Source: Lachnospiraceae bacterium
Lineage (GTDB): Bacteria; Bacillota; Clostridia; Lachnospirales; Lachnospiraceae
NCBI GenBank assembly: GCA_015057055.1
Contig: SVFE01000004.1
Location: forward strand, 1-64,000
Reading direction: 5' to 3'
DNA: 64,000 bases
Part shown: piece by piece, positions 8,960-19,252 of the stretch
Layout: the number at the start of each line of letters is the position of its first letter
How positions within the stretch are numbered: the first letter of the stretch is position 1
Program-made: the position numbers and the translations under genes
The notes under the pieces: generated by a model
Databases searched by the model: none
Seen by the model: only the letters and a program-made list of their open reading frames with translations
What the model was told of the DNA's origin: nothing

Positions 8960-10894
8960 ATGGCGCAGGTTGATTACAATAAAGCAGCTAGATTGGGAGA
9001 GAAAGAATATCATATTTGTGTAGCCAGCGGGCAGTATCCCTACCTGCCGGTTTTGGATGAATTATTATCCCATGTGGAGGTGGAAGCCCAGGTTTCTTTG
9101 GGACTTGTGGAGATTCCCATAAATCAGATTGTGGGAACATACAGCGCAGGGCGGACGACGGCTTTTGCAAGGAATTTCATGCCGATTTTGGATTCTTCTT
9201 CCGAATTTGCCACCAAATGGAGTCAGTTATATGATGCATTGGCGGAAGAGGGACTGCGGGACCCCATCAAAGCATATGAATTTAATAATAAGTTCTATGT
9301 TATGGAGGGTAATAAGAGGGTTAGCGTACTGAAATTTATGGATGCGGTGAGCATCGAAGGAACGGTAACCCGTGTGATTCCCAAGCGGACCGATGACCCG
9401 GAATGCCGGATTTATTATGAGTTTTTGGAGTTTTATGAGGCAACGCAGGTTAACTATTTATGGATGACCAAGGAAGGCGGATTCCGCAAACTTCTCGAAC
9501 TTACGGGTACGGAACCGGGAGAAAAGTGGTCGGAAGAAAAGGCCCAGGATTTTAATATGCTTTATACCTTCTTTGCGGCAGAATTTGAAGCAAAGGCGCA
9601 AAACAAGATTAAGATTACGGCCGGTGATGCCCTTTGCGTTTATCTGGAAATATACGGTTATGAGAAGGCCAAAGAAAAGGGGCAGGCAGATTTTAAGAAG
9701 GATTTGTCCAAAATCTGGAATGAAATATTGATGTACAACAATCCGGAAAGTGTGGCAATGGTGCTGCATCCTACGGAGGAATCCCAAAGAACGGCACTTA
9801 CTAAGCTCTTCCCGGTGGGTACGCCGCCGCTCAAAGTGGCATTTATCCACGACAGCAGTGTACAAAATTCCGGGTGGACCTATGCCCATGAATTGGGACG
9901 AAAATACATACAGGATGTGTTTGGGGAAAAGATTATTGCCAGTTGCATTGAACGGGTAGACGGAGACAGTGCGGATGATGTTTTTGAAGCGGCAATCGAG
10001 GCGGGAAATAAAGTGATTTTTGCAACTTCCCCCAAACTTTGCGCCCCGTCGCTTAGGGCAGCGCTGGACCATCCTGAGATTAAGATTTTAAATTGTTCCA
10101 TGAACAACAATCACAAAACCGTCCGGAGTTACTATTTGCGGTTGTATGAAGCGAAGTTCATAAACGGTGCCATTGCAGGCTCCCTGATTTCGGAGGGAAA
10201 CATCGGTTATCTGGCAGATTATCCCATCAGCGGAACCACAGCGGAAATCAATGCATTTGCACTGGGGGTACAAATGACAAATCCCAGAGCCAGGGTATGT
10301 CTGGAATGGTCGAGTGTCAAGGACAGGGATTGGCGTGAAGAATTCCGGAAAAAAGAAGTGGAATTGGTTTCCGGCAGGGATTTGAACGCGACGGTGAGTG
10401 AGAATCGTGAGTTTGGTCTGTTCCGATTCCTGGAAAATGGAGAACATCAAAATCTGGCTATGGCAGTAAGACATTGGGGGAAATTGTACGAAGAACTGCT
10501 TCGTTCCGTGATGCGTGGCGGATACAAAAATGACGATGCTATCTCGGGAACCCAGGCATTGAATTATTATTGGGGAATGTCAGCGGATGCAGTGGATGTT
10601 ATTTATTCCCGAAATCTTTCGGCAGGAGGAATCCGGCTTCTTCGGACCCTTCGGGAGGGAATCCGGAGCATGGAAATCAATCCGTTTACCGGACCGATTT
10701 ATTCCCAAGACGGGTGCTGTCGTTGTGAAGACGGTCAGACGCTGGATATGAAAGACATTGTCAACATTGACTGGTTGGCGGAAAATATTGACGGATATAT
10801 GCCGGAACTTACGGAACTGAAGGAAGAAGCAATAGAGTTGGTAAAATTACAGGGTGTGAAGCAAAACAATGAAAATACTGGTAATAGCAGATAA
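8960..10894 (+). CDS. Cytosolic BMP-type (periplasmic-binding-protein fold) protein with ParB-like N-terminal domain
   Basis: No signal peptide; N-term FNNKFYVMEGNKRVSVLKF (ParB-like); C-term PLKVAFIHDSSVQNSGWTYAHELGRKYIQ...GNIGYLADYPISGTTAEINAFALGVQMTNP (BMP-like). Confidence 0.75.
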   Translation: MAQVDYNKAARLGEKEYHICVASGQYPYLPVLDELLSHVEVEAQVSLGLVEIPINQIVGTYSAGRTTAFARNFMPILDSSSEFATKWSQLYDALAEEGLRDPIKAYEFNNKFYVMEGNKRVSVLKFMDAVSIEGTVTRVIPKRTDDPECRIYYEFLEFYEATQVNYLWMTKEGGFRKLLELTGTEPGEKWSEEKAQDFNMLYTFFAAEFEAKAQNKIKITAGDALCVYLEIYGYEKAKEKGQADFKKDLSKIWNEILMYNNPESVAMVLHPTEESQRTALTKLFPVGTPPLKVAFIHDSSVQNSGWTYAHELGRKYIQDVFGEKIIASCIERVDGDSADDVFEAAIEAGNKVIFATSPKLCAPSLRAALDHPEIKILNCSMNNNHKTVRSYYLRLYEAKFINGAIAGSLISEGNIGYLADYPISGTTAEINAFALGVQMTNPRARVCLEWSSVKDRDWREEFRKKEVELVSGRDLNATVSENREFGLFRFLENGEHQNLAMAVRHWGKLYEELLRSVMRGGYKNDDAISGTQALNYYWGMSADAVDVIYSRNLSAGGIRLLRTLREGIRSMEINPFTGPIYSQDGCCRCEDGQTLDMKDIVNIDWLAENIDGYMPELTELKEEAIELVKLQGVKQNNENTGNSR

Positions 10895-11504
10895 AGAATC
10901 GAAAAGTTTATGGGATTTTTATGAACCGGGAAAACTGGAGGGGATAGATTTGATTATCTCCTGCGGTGACCTTGACCCGCGGTATTTGTCCTTTTTGGTG
11001 ACAATGGCCAATATTCCCCTTTTGTACGTGCATGGAAATCATGACGACAAATATGAGGATATTCCCCCCGACGGATGCGTATGCATCGAGGATAAAATAT
11101 ACGTGCATGAAGGCGTGCGGATTATGGGCCTTGGAGGTTCCCTGCGCTATAAAGTAGGAACGCACCAGTACGAGCAGAAGGAGATGCGTTCCCGGGTGAA
11201 AAAAATGTGGTTCCAGTTTTGGAAACACAAAGGGGTAGACATTATGGTGACCCACGCGCCGGCATGGAAAATCGGTGACGGTGAAGATCGCACCCACCAG
11301 GGATTTGAAGTGTTCGTAGAACTTCTGGAAAAATATTCTCCGCGGTATTTTTTGCACGGACATGTGCATACCAATTACGGCCGGAAGTATAAAAGGATTT
11401 CGTCATATAAAGAGACTCTGATTATTAACGGTTATGAAACGTATCTGTTTGAATATGAGACAGAATATGAAAAGCAAATGAAAAAAGAAAAGGAGCAGAA
11501 GTAA
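10869..11504 (+). CDS. Metallophosphoesterase
   Basis: MKILVIADKES..., ISCGDLDPRY, VHGNHDD, VTHAP, HGHVHTNYG. Confidence 0.92.
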   Translation: MKILVIADKESKSLWDFYEPGKLEGIDLIISCGDLDPRYLSFLVTMANIPLLYVHGNHDDKYEDIPPDGCVCIEDKIYVHEGVRIMGLGGSLRYKVGTHQYEQKEMRSRVKKMWFQFWKHKGVDIMVTHAPAWKIGDGEDRTHQGFEVFVELLEKYSPRYFLHGHVHTNYGRKYKRISSYKETLIINGYETYLFEYETEYEKQMKKEKEQK

Positions 11505-11506
11505 TT

Positions 11507-12568
11507 ATGCTTTGGGAAAAAAATGTGCGGAAGGTGGTTCCGTATGTGCCGGGTGAGCAGCCCAACAAAGAAAATATGGTGAAGTTAAATACCAACGAAT
11601 GTCCTTATCCGCCGGCCCCGGCCGTGGAAAAGGCATTGAAGGAAATGGCCTATGATGATTTCCGGTTGTATCCGGCCCCGGGAGCGGATGATTTGGTGGC
11701 ATCGCTGGCAGACTATTATCACAGAAAGCCTTCGGAGATTTTTGTGGGGGTCGGCTCGGACGATGTGATTTCGTTGGCGTTTTTGACTTTTTTTAATTCC
11801 GACAAGCCGATTCTGTTTCCGGATATTACGTATTCTTTTTACGAAGTGTGGGCAGGGGTTTACGGTATTTCGTTTGAAAAGCAGCCCCTTGATGAAAATT
11901 TCAGAATCCGTCCGGAGGATTATGAAAAAGAGAACGGAGGAATTATTTTCCCCAATCCCAATGCCCCCACTGGAATTTTGGAAGATTTGGATTTTATAGA
12001 ATCCATACTGAAAAAGAATAAAGACAGTGTGGTGATGGTAGATGAAGCTTACATTGATTTTGGCGGAAAGAGCGCCGTTGAATTGATTGATAAGTATGAC
12101 AATCTTTTGGTAATCCAGACATTTTCCAAGTCCAGAGCCATGGCGGGAATGCGTATCGGATTTGCCATCGGAAATGAAAAATTGATTGGATATTTAAATG
12201 ATGTAAAATTCTCCATTAACTCCTATACCATGAACCGGCCGTCGCTGATTTTGGGAGTAAAATCCGTGGAGGATGCCGGATATTTTGAGGAATGTACGAG
12301 GAAAATTATCCGTACCAGAGAATGGATGAAAGAAGAACTAAAAAGGCTTGGATTTGAATTCCCGGACAGTATGACCAATTTTATTTTTGCAACCCATCCT
12401 TCCTATGCAGCGAAAGAGTTGTATGAATACTTGCGGGAAAAGAACATTTTTGTGCGGTACTTTAATTTGCCCAGAATTGACAATTATCTGCGAATCTCGG
12501 TGGGAACGGATGAAGAGGCGCAAATACTGATGAAAGCATTAGAGGAAAAAATCGGAGGTAGAGTATGA
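11507..12568 (+). CDS. hisC: Histidinol-phosphate aminotransferase family PLP enzyme
   Basis: KLNTNECPYPPAP, NPNAPTG, VDEAYIDFGG, TFSKSRAMAGMRIGF. Confidence 0.85.
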   Translation: MLWEKNVRKVVPYVPGEQPNKENMVKLNTNECPYPPAPAVEKALKEMAYDDFRLYPAPGADDLVASLADYYHRKPSEIFVGVGSDDVISLAFLTFFNSDKPILFPDITYSFYEVWAGVYGISFEKQPLDENFRIRPEDYEKENGGIIFPNPNAPTGILEDLDFIESILKKNKDSVVMVDEAYIDFGGKSAVELIDKYDNLLVIQTFSKSRAMAGMRIGFAIGNEKLIGYLNDVKFSINSYTMNRPSLILGVKSVEDAGYFEECTRKIIRTREWMKEELKRLGFEFPDSMTNFIFATHPSYAAKELYEYLREKNIFVRYFNLPRIDNYLRISVGTDEEAQILMKALEEKIGGRV

Positions 12569-13473
12569 AATTCATAAAAGATATTTTAAAGGGAATGGTT
12601 ATGGGAATTGCCAATATTATTCCCGGCGTAAGCGGCGGAACGATGGCCGTTTCCATGGGAATATATGACATATTGATTCATTCCGTTACTCATATTTTTA
12701 AAGAATTCAAGAAGAGTTTTAACGCGTTATTACCTATCGGCATCGGTATGGTTGTGGGAATTTTGGGATTGTCCAGACTTATTGAATGGATGTTTGATGC
12801 GGTACCGATTCAGACCAATTTATTATTCATCGGGTTGATTATCGGAGGTCTTCCTGCGGTATGGAACCGCGTGAAAGGGCAGACGGTACGGGTTTGGCAC
12901 ATTGTGGGCGCTCTGGCGTTTTTTGCGTTGGTGGTCGGCTTGGCAGTATTAGATGGTACGGAAGGCAGCGCGGCAGATTTGACATTCAGCCTTATGAACT
13001 GCGTTAAATTGTTTGTGGTGGGTGTGATTGCAGCGGCGACCATGGTAATTCCCGGCGTAAGCGGGTCCATGATGCTCATGCTTATGGGATATTATAATCC
13101 GATTCTTGAGACAATCAACGGCTTTATTGATGATTTGATTGCGCTGAACTGGGATGGAATCTGGGCCGGCGTAGGTGTTCTTGCTCCCTTTGGAATCGGT
13201 GTTTTGGTGGGAATCCTGGGAATTGCAAAGTTGATTGAAATTTTGCTTGTAAAAGCCCCTTATCTGGTTTTCTGGTGTATTATCGGTTTGATTGTGGCTT
13301 CCCCCATTGCCATCGTTATGCTGAATGACTTTTCCGGAATTAATGCGGTAAGTATTATCACCGGTATTGTAGCACTTGCAGTGGGATTTGTGGTGGCCAT
13401 GAAACTCGGCGGCGACGAAGGTGACGAAAATGAAGGCAAAGCTGCAGAGACAGAAGTAAAAACAGAAGGATAA
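12565..13473 (+). CDS. DUF368 family membrane protein
   Basis: Duplicated motif (A)NIIPGVSGGTMAVSMGIYD and MVIPGVSGSMMLMLMGYYNPI in a multi-TM protein. Confidence 0.88.
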   Translation: MKFIKDILKGMVMGIANIIPGVSGGTMAVSMGIYDILIHSVTHIFKEFKKSFNALLPIGIGMVVGILGLSRLIEWMFDAVPIQTNLLFIGLIIGGLPAVWNRVKGQTVRVWHIVGALAFFALVVGLAVLDGTEGSAADLTFSLMNCVKLFVVGVIAAATMVIPGVSGSMMLMLMGYYNPILETINGFIDDLIALNWDGIWAGVGVLAPFGIGVLVGILGIAKLIEILLVKAPYLVFWCIIGLIVASPIAIVMLNDFSGINAVSIITGIVALAVGFVVAMKLGGDEGDENEGKAAETEVKTEG

Positions 13474-13477
13474 AACA

Positions 13478-14242
13478 GTGGAAGCATATACAAGTTTTGC
13501 GGCAGTTTATGATGAACTGATGGATGATACGCCTTACGAGGCGTGGAAAAAGGATATTGTTTCGCTATTTCGGGCAGAAGGGATTTCAGAAGGGCTGGTG
13601 CTTGACCTTGGCTGCGGCACCGGTACCATGACGATGCTTTTGGCAGAAGAAGGCTATGATATGATTGGTGCGGATTTGTCCATGGAGATGCTGGAAATTG
13701 CCCGGCAGAAGAAGGAAGGCACGGAATATGACATTTTGTATTTATGCCAGGACATGCGGGAATTTGAATTGTATGGCACCGTAGCGGCCGTTGTATGCGT
13801 CTGCGACAGTCTCAATTATCTTCTGGAGTTATCTGAAGTGGAGGAGACATTCCGGCTGGTAAATAACTATCTTGATCCGGGCGGAATATTTATTTTTGAT
13901 TTTAATACGGTATATAAGTACCGGGAGATTATCGGTGATGCGGTAATTGCGGAAAACCGGGATAAATGCAGCTTTATCTGGGAAAATTATTACGAAGAAG
14001 AGACCGGAATTAACGAATACGCCCTAACGATTTTCGTAGAGGAAAAGGAAGGGCTGTTTCGAAAATTTGAAGAACAACACCTGCAAAAAGGCTATGAACT
14101 GGAAGAAATTAAAGAATGTCTCTTGCGTTCCGGAATGGAATTTGTAAAGGCTTACGATACGGAAACCGGAAAGGAACCTTGCGGGCAGACGGAACGTATC
14201 ACGGTTGTGGCAAGAGAGCAGGGAAAGAAAAAGGAATTATAA
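13478..14242 (+). CDS. Class I SAM-dependent methyltransferase
   Basis: VLDLGCGTGTMTMLLAEEGYDMIGADLS; GTG start. Confidence 0.9.
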   Translation: MEAYTSFAAVYDELMDDTPYEAWKKDIVSLFRAEGISEGLVLDLGCGTGTMTMLLAEEGYDMIGADLSMEMLEIARQKKEGTEYDILYLCQDMREFELYGTVAAVVCVCDSLNYLLELSEVEETFRLVNNYLDPGGIFIFDFNTVYKYREIIGDAVIAENRDKCSFIWENYYEEETGINEYALTIFVEEKEGLFRKFEEQHLQKGYELEEIKECLLRSGMEFVKAYDTETGKEPCGQTERITVVAREQGKKKEL

Positions 14243-14244
14243 TT

Positions 14245-15126
14245 ATGAAGGATACAATTACAAGAGCGACGGCGGCAAATGCACAAATCAGGGCATTTGT
14301 AGCCAATACCAAAAATTTGGTACAGACGGCATATGAGAAGCACAAAACATCCCCGGTAGTGACCGCAGCCCTGGGAAGAACATTGACGGCGGGTGCGATG
14401 ATGGGAGTGATGCAAAAGGGAGAGAAGGATTTGCTGACCATTAAAATCGACGGAGACGGTCCCATGGAAAGCATCACCGTTACGGCAGATTCCAAGGGAT
14501 GCGTGAAGGGATTTGCGTTAAATCCCCGGGTGGATATTCCTTTGAAAGCAAACGGGAAACTGGATGTATCCGGAGCTATCGGAAACGGAATGCTTACGGT
14601 GATAAAGGACATGGGATTAAAGGAGCCCTATACCGGACAGATTCCCCTTCAGACCGGTGAAATTGCGGAGGATTTCACATACTATTTTATGGTATCGGAG
14701 CAGGTGCCTTCCGCCGTAGGTCTGGGAGTTTTGGTAGACCGGGACTACAGCGTAAAACAGGCAGGCGGTTTTATCGTGCAGCTGATGCCTTTTGCAGAGG
14801 ATGAAGTGATTAGTAAACTGGAAGAAAATCTGGCGAACATCAGCAGTGTTACGAAAATGCTGGAAGAGGGCATGAGTAACGAGGACATTTTACATCTTCT
14901 TCTGGAGGGATTAGAGCCGGAAATTATGCAGGAGCATACTCCGGAATTTGCCTGCAATTGCGGAAACGGACGAATTGAAAAAGCGCTGATTTCCCTCGGG
15001 AAAACGGAACTTGGAAAAATGATAGAAGACAAAGAACCCATTGAGGTGCACTGTGATTTTTGTAATACTTCCTATACCTTCTCGGTGGAAGAATTGGAGA
15101 AATTATACCAAAGTGCGAAAAGGTAA
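14245..15126 (+). CDS. hslO: Hsp33 family redox-regulated molecular chaperone
   Basis: Hsp33 fold with C-terminal CNCG...CDFCN zinc motif; start refined to 14245. Confidence 0.94.
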   Translation: MKDTITRATAANAQIRAFVANTKNLVQTAYEKHKTSPVVTAALGRTLTAGAMMGVMQKGEKDLLTIKIDGDGPMESITVTADSKGCVKGFALNPRVDIPLKANGKLDVSGAIGNGMLTVIKDMGLKEPYTGQIPLQTGEIAEDFTYYFMVSEQVPSAVGLGVLVDRDYSVKQAGGFIVQLMPFAEDEVISKLEENLANISSVTKMLEEGMSNEDILHLLLEGLEPEIMQEHTPEFACNCGNGRIEKALISLGKTELGKMIEDKEPIEVHCDFCNTSYTFSVEELEKLYQSAKR

Positions 15127-15185
15127 GAACAAAAAACGGTGAAGACCAATATGATAAAAAACGGAAACAGAAAGGCGGGATAGGT

Positions 15186-17096
15186 ATGAATCAGGGGTTT
15201 GTTAAAGTAGCGGCGGTTACGCCCAAAATTAAAGTGGCCGATCCGGAGTACAATGCAAAATCCATAGTGGAAAAAATGCTGGAAGCGATGGAACAAAAGG
15301 CCAAAATTATTGTATTCCCGGAACTTTGTATCAGCGGCTATACCTGCCAGGATTTGTTTTTGCAGGAATTGCTTTTGCGTAAATCCTTTGCACAGCTCTC
15401 TGTGATTGCGGAAGCGACCAAAGGCTGGGACGGCATAGTGTTTGTGGGACTTCCGGTGGAGAAAAATCATAAATTGTATAATGCGGTAGCGGCAATTTCC
15501 GGTGGAAAAGTGTTGGCGTTTATACCCAAAAAGAATCTGCCGAATTTCGCAGCTTTTGCGGAAGCCCGCTATTTCGCGCCGGGACAGGATGCGGCGGATA
15601 CGATTTTGTGGCAAGGGGAAAATGTGCCTTTTGGAACGAATGTTTTACTGGAATGCAGCAGCATGCCGGGGTTATGTATTGCATGCGAAATCGGACAGGA
15701 TGCACAGGCACTGACGCCCCCCGGTGTTTCCCATGCCGAGGCGGGGGCAACCGTGATTGTGAATCCCTCGGCGTACGGAGAAATGGTAGGAAAAGACAGT
15801 TTGCGTGAAATGCTGGTACTGTCTTCCAGTATGCGCTTGATCTCCGGCTATATTTTTACCGGTGCATCGGAGGGCGAGTCCAGTCAGGATTTGGTATTTG
15901 CCTGCCAAGGAATGATTGCGGAAAACGGAGCCATGCTGGCGAAGAGAAAAAGCTTTGCTGCAGGAATCCTATATTCGGATCTGGATTTGGAGCGAATCAG
16001 TACAGAGCGAAGAAAGAATAATATGTTCTGCGTTGCAGAGAAAAAAGACTATTGCAAGGTGATGTTTTCTCTGGACGTGGAAGAGACGGATTTGCATCGC
16101 ACCTTTGCGCCGCTTCCTTTTGTACCGGAAGGGGAAGAAAAATGTGCAAAGCGTTGCAGGGATATTTTGTCCATTCAGGCTCACGGTTTGAAAAAACGAT
16201 TGGAGCATGTGGGATGCGAAAACGTTATTATTGGGGTGTCCGGAGGATTGGATTCTACCCTTGCACTTTTGGTGACGGCAGATGCCTTTGACCTTCTGGG
16301 GCTTTCCAGAAAGGGGATTGTGGCCGTGACCATGCCCTGCTTCGGAACCACGGAGCGCACAAAGTCTAATGCATTGGCTTTGGCAGAGCAACTTGGAGTT
16401 ACGCTGAAAGAGGTAAATATTAAAAAAGCAGTGCTTCAGCATTTTGAAGATATCGGGCAGGACCCGGAAAAACAGGATGTTACGTATGAAAATGCCCAGG
16501 CCAGAGAGAGAACCCAGGTGCTGATGGATTTGGCCAATCAAATGGGCGGTTTGGTTATTGGTACCGGTGATTTGTCGGAATTGGCACTGGGGTGGGCTAC
16601 CTACAACGGAGATCACATGTCCATGTACGGCGTGAATGCGGGTGTGCCAAAAACCCTTCTTCGTTATCTGGTGGCGCATTATGCGAAGGAATGCGGAGTG
16701 GAAGCACTGGCTGCAACGCTTCGGGATGTGTTGGATACGCCGGTCAGCCCGGAACTTCTGCCTCCCAAAGACGGAGAGATTGCCCAAAAGACGGAGGATA
16801 TTGTGGGACCGTATGAATTGCACGATTTCTTCCTGTACTATATGCTTCGGGTCGGTTATTCTCCTATGAAGGTGTTCCGCGTGGCAGTTCGGGCATTTGA
16901 CGGAATTTATGAAGAAGAGATTATCCGTAAATGGATTCACATTTTCTATCGTCGTTTTTTTGCTCAGCAATTTAAGCGCAGCTGTCTTCCGGATGGCCCG
17001 AAAGTGGGAAGTGTGGGCGTTTCTCCCCGGGGAGATTTGTGTATGCCTACGGATGCATCGGCAAGACTTTGGTTGGAAGAGTTGGAAGAAATATAG
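15186..17096 (+). CDS. nadE: Glutamine-dependent NAD(+) synthetase (nitrilase + synthetase domains)
   Basis: N-term nitrilase (FPELCISGYTC), C-term GVSGGLDSTLALL and GTGDLSELALGW. Confidence 0.94.
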   Translation: MNQGFVKVAAVTPKIKVADPEYNAKSIVEKMLEAMEQKAKIIVFPELCISGYTCQDLFLQELLLRKSFAQLSVIAEATKGWDGIVFVGLPVEKNHKLYNAVAAISGGKVLAFIPKKNLPNFAAFAEARYFAPGQDAADTILWQGENVPFGTNVLLECSSMPGLCIACEIGQDAQALTPPGVSHAEAGATVIVNPSAYGEMVGKDSLREMLVLSSSMRLISGYIFTGASEGESSQDLVFACQGMIAENGAMLAKRKSFAAGILYSDLDLERISTERRKNNMFCVAEKKDYCKVMFSLDVEETDLHRTFAPLPFVPEGEEKCAKRCRDILSIQAHGLKKRLEHVGCENVIIGVSGGLDSTLALLVTADAFDLLGLSRKGIVAVTMPCFGTTERTKSNALALAEQLGVTLKEVNIKKAVLQHFEDIGQDPEKQDVTYENAQARERTQVLMDLANQMGGLVIGTGDLSELALGWATYNGDHMSMYGVNAGVPKTLLRYLVAHYAKECGVEALAATLRDVLDTPVSPELLPPKDGEIAQKTEDIVGPYELHDFFLYYMLRVGYSPMKVFRVAVRAFDGIYEEEIIRKWIHIFYRRFFAQQFKRSCLPDGPKVGSVGVSPRGDLCMPTDASARLWLEELEEI

Positions 17097-17103
17097 AGAT
17101 TTC

Positions 17104-17169
17104 CCGCTAACGGAACTGACAAAATCCGTTAGCGGAATGAAAAAAGTTCGGGCGCCCGAACTTTTTTTG
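17104..17169 (+). terminator. Tandem hairpins and intrinsic terminator after nadE
   Basis: CCGCTAACGGA/TCCGTTAGCGG, then AAAAAAGTTCGGGCGCCCGAACTTTTTT. Confidence 0.85.
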
Positions 17170-17188
17170 TTGCACGACTGATGCACGA

Positions 17189-17614
17189 CTATTGCACTGC
17201 GGCAGCTTTTTCCAAAGAAAGCTGAATGGCATCAAGGAGAAGAAGGGCGGTGTATTTGTTTTCTTCCGAATATGTAATTCCCTCCAGGGACTGGGATGCA
17301 ATGATCTGACTGGATAAATCGTTCAAAGAAGGCTCCATCAGAGGGAACATGGTGGTGACGGCTTCGCTTAAATTGACCATCCGGATACTGTTGATATTGT
17401 TTTCGTCTACCACCACTTCAATGTCCATGGACTGGTCCCGCAGGGTAAGCGAGGTGGTATAAACACCGGGTACATAGGCCGCATCACCGGAGTCATTTCC
17501 TGGCGCAAACATCACGACAAGAAGAACGATGAACAGTATACCAAGAAGCACAAAGAGACCGGTATAGACAAGTTCTTTTAAGTGGAATACTACAATTTTT
17601 GTTTTTGAACTCAT
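17189..17614 (-). CDS. Hypothetical membrane-anchored protein (FMN-binding-like)
   Basis: N-terminal TM helix, extracytoplasmic YVPGVYTTSLTLRDQSMDIEVVVDENNINSIRMVN; start refined. Confidence 0.65.
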   Translation of the reverse strand: MSSKTKIVVFHLKELVYTGLFVLLGILFIVLLVVMFAPGNDSGDAAYVPGVYTTSLTLRDQSMDIEVVVDENNINSIRMVNLSEAVTTMFPLMEPSLNDLSSQIIASQSLEGITYSEENKYTALLLLDAIQLSLEKAAAVQ

Positions 17615-17782
17615 AATCTGCCTCCGTATTATGGGATTTTTATTGGTTTTCACTAACATCCTATGATGTCCGGTGCGAGGATATTACCGGTTTTTACGCG
17701 GGCGGATTTCGTTGACAAGAAAGAGGGTACACTGTTATCATTAAAAGGTTAGGAAGCAAAGGAAAAAGAGAGGTTTTTGATT

Positions 17783-18610
17783 ATGAAATTTGTTAAAATG
17801 GAAGGCTGTGGCAATGATTATGTTTACGTTAATGGAATAAAAGAAAATGTGGAAAATAAGCCCGATACGGTGCGTCGTCTCAGTGACCGTCATTTTGGTA
17901 TCGGAGGTGATGGGGTAATTTTTATCAACGCTTCAGAGAATGCGGATTTTGAAATGGAGATGTACAATGCGGATGGTTCCCGTTCGGAAATGTGCGGAAA
18001 CGGAATCCGCTGCGTAGGAAAGTTTGTCTATGATTTCGGGCTTACCAACAAAACGGAAATCACCGTGGAAAGTGCGGGGAAGATTAAATATCTCACGCTT
18101 TATACAAAGGACGGTAAAGTAGAGAAAGTTCGGGTGGATATGGGGGCACCGGAGCTTACAAGCAAAAATGTACCGGTAGCCTTTCCGGGAGAACAGATGA
18201 TTGATGAAGAATTTACGGTGGATGGAGTGGTATATCGCGGTACGGCGGTTTCCATGGGAAATCCCCATGTGGTGGTATTTGTGGATGATGTGGATTCTCT
18301 GGATTTGGAAAAAATAGGTCCTTCCTTTGAACACCACGAGCTGTTCCCGAACCGGGTGAATACGGAATTTGTAACCGTGGAAGATGATAAGAATGTACGT
18401 ATGCGCGTATGGGAGCGGGGTACGGGGGAGACCCTTGCCTGCGGTACCGGATGCTGTGCTACGGCGGTAGCCTGTGTGCTCAACGGGAAAACCGGCGAGG
18501 AGGTTACGGTGAAGGTGCTTGGCGGTGAAATTCAGATTCATTGGGACAGAGAAAAAAATACGGTATTTATGACTGGGCCCGCAACCACGGTTTTTCAGGG
18601 TGAAGTGTAG
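17783..18610 (+). CDS. dapF: Diaminopimelate epimerase
   Basis: EMCGNGIRC and ETLACGTGCCATA catalytic Cys motifs. Confidence 0.95.
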   Translation: MKFVKMEGCGNDYVYVNGIKENVENKPDTVRRLSDRHFGIGGDGVIFINASENADFEMEMYNADGSRSEMCGNGIRCVGKFVYDFGLTNKTEITVESAGKIKYLTLYTKDGKVEKVRVDMGAPELTSKNVPVAFPGEQMIDEEFTVDGVVYRGTAVSMGNPHVVVFVDDVDSLDLEKIGPSFEHHELFPNRVNTEFVTVEDDKNVRMRVWERGTGETLACGTGCCATAVACVLNGKTGEEVTVKVLGGEIQIHWDREKNTVFMTGPATTVFQGEV

Positions 18611-18685
18611 AAAATATAAGGGATTTGTGGTATCTTTAAGAGAAGAAAACGGATAGAAAACGAAAAGAAACAATAGGAGGTTGGC

Positions 18686-19237
18686 ATGGCACAGGCAGTT
18701 GTTTTTATGGCAGACGGTTTGGAAGAAATCGAAGGGCTCACTGTAGTGGATATTTTACGAAGAGCCGGTGTGGATACACAGATGGTGTCCGTTATGGGCA
18801 GGAAGGAAATTACCGGCTCTCACGGTATTGAAATAAAAGCGGATGTTTTGTTTGAAGAGGTGGATTTTTCCGGTGTGTCTATGCTGGTACTTCCCGGTGG
18901 CTTAAAGGGAAAAGAAAATCTGGAAGCACACGAAGGCGTAAAGAAGCAGATTACCGAATTTTTGGCAAAGGACAAATACGTTGCGGCCATTTGCGCATCC
19001 CCGACGATTTTTGGTCACATGGGCATTTTGCAGGGTAAGAGAGCCTGCTGCTATGAAGGCATGGAAAATGAACTCCTCGGCGCGCAGGTAAGCTACGAAG
19101 AGGTGGAGCAGGACGGCCGGATTATCACATCCCGGGGAATGGGTACATCCATCGCATTTGCGTTGAAACTGACAGAGATTTTCTGCGGAGCGGACGCTGC
19201 CGAGACCATGGGCAAAAAGATTATATACAGACGATAG
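18686..19237 (+). CDS. DJ-1/PfpI family protein
   Basis: LPGGLKGKENL and AAICASPTIFG nucleophile elbow. Confidence 0.92.
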   Translation: MAQAVVFMADGLEEIEGLTVVDILRRAGVDTQMVSVMGRKEITGSHGIEIKADVLFEEVDFSGVSMLVLPGGLKGKENLEAHEGVKKQITEFLAKDKYVAAICASPTIFGHMGILQGKRACCYEGMENELLGAQVSYEEVEQDGRIITSRGMGTSIAFALKLTEIFCGADAAETMGKKIIYRR

Positions 19238-19252
19238 GAAACGAGGACAATA

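Noticed and set aside
14116-14244. N-terminal extension of hslO in the ORF track
   Set aside because: Overlaps the methyltransferase; MKDTITRATAAN at 14245 is the conventional Hsp33 start.
15969-17186. 405-aa minus-strand ORF
   Set aside because: Shadow of nadE; no family motif recognised.
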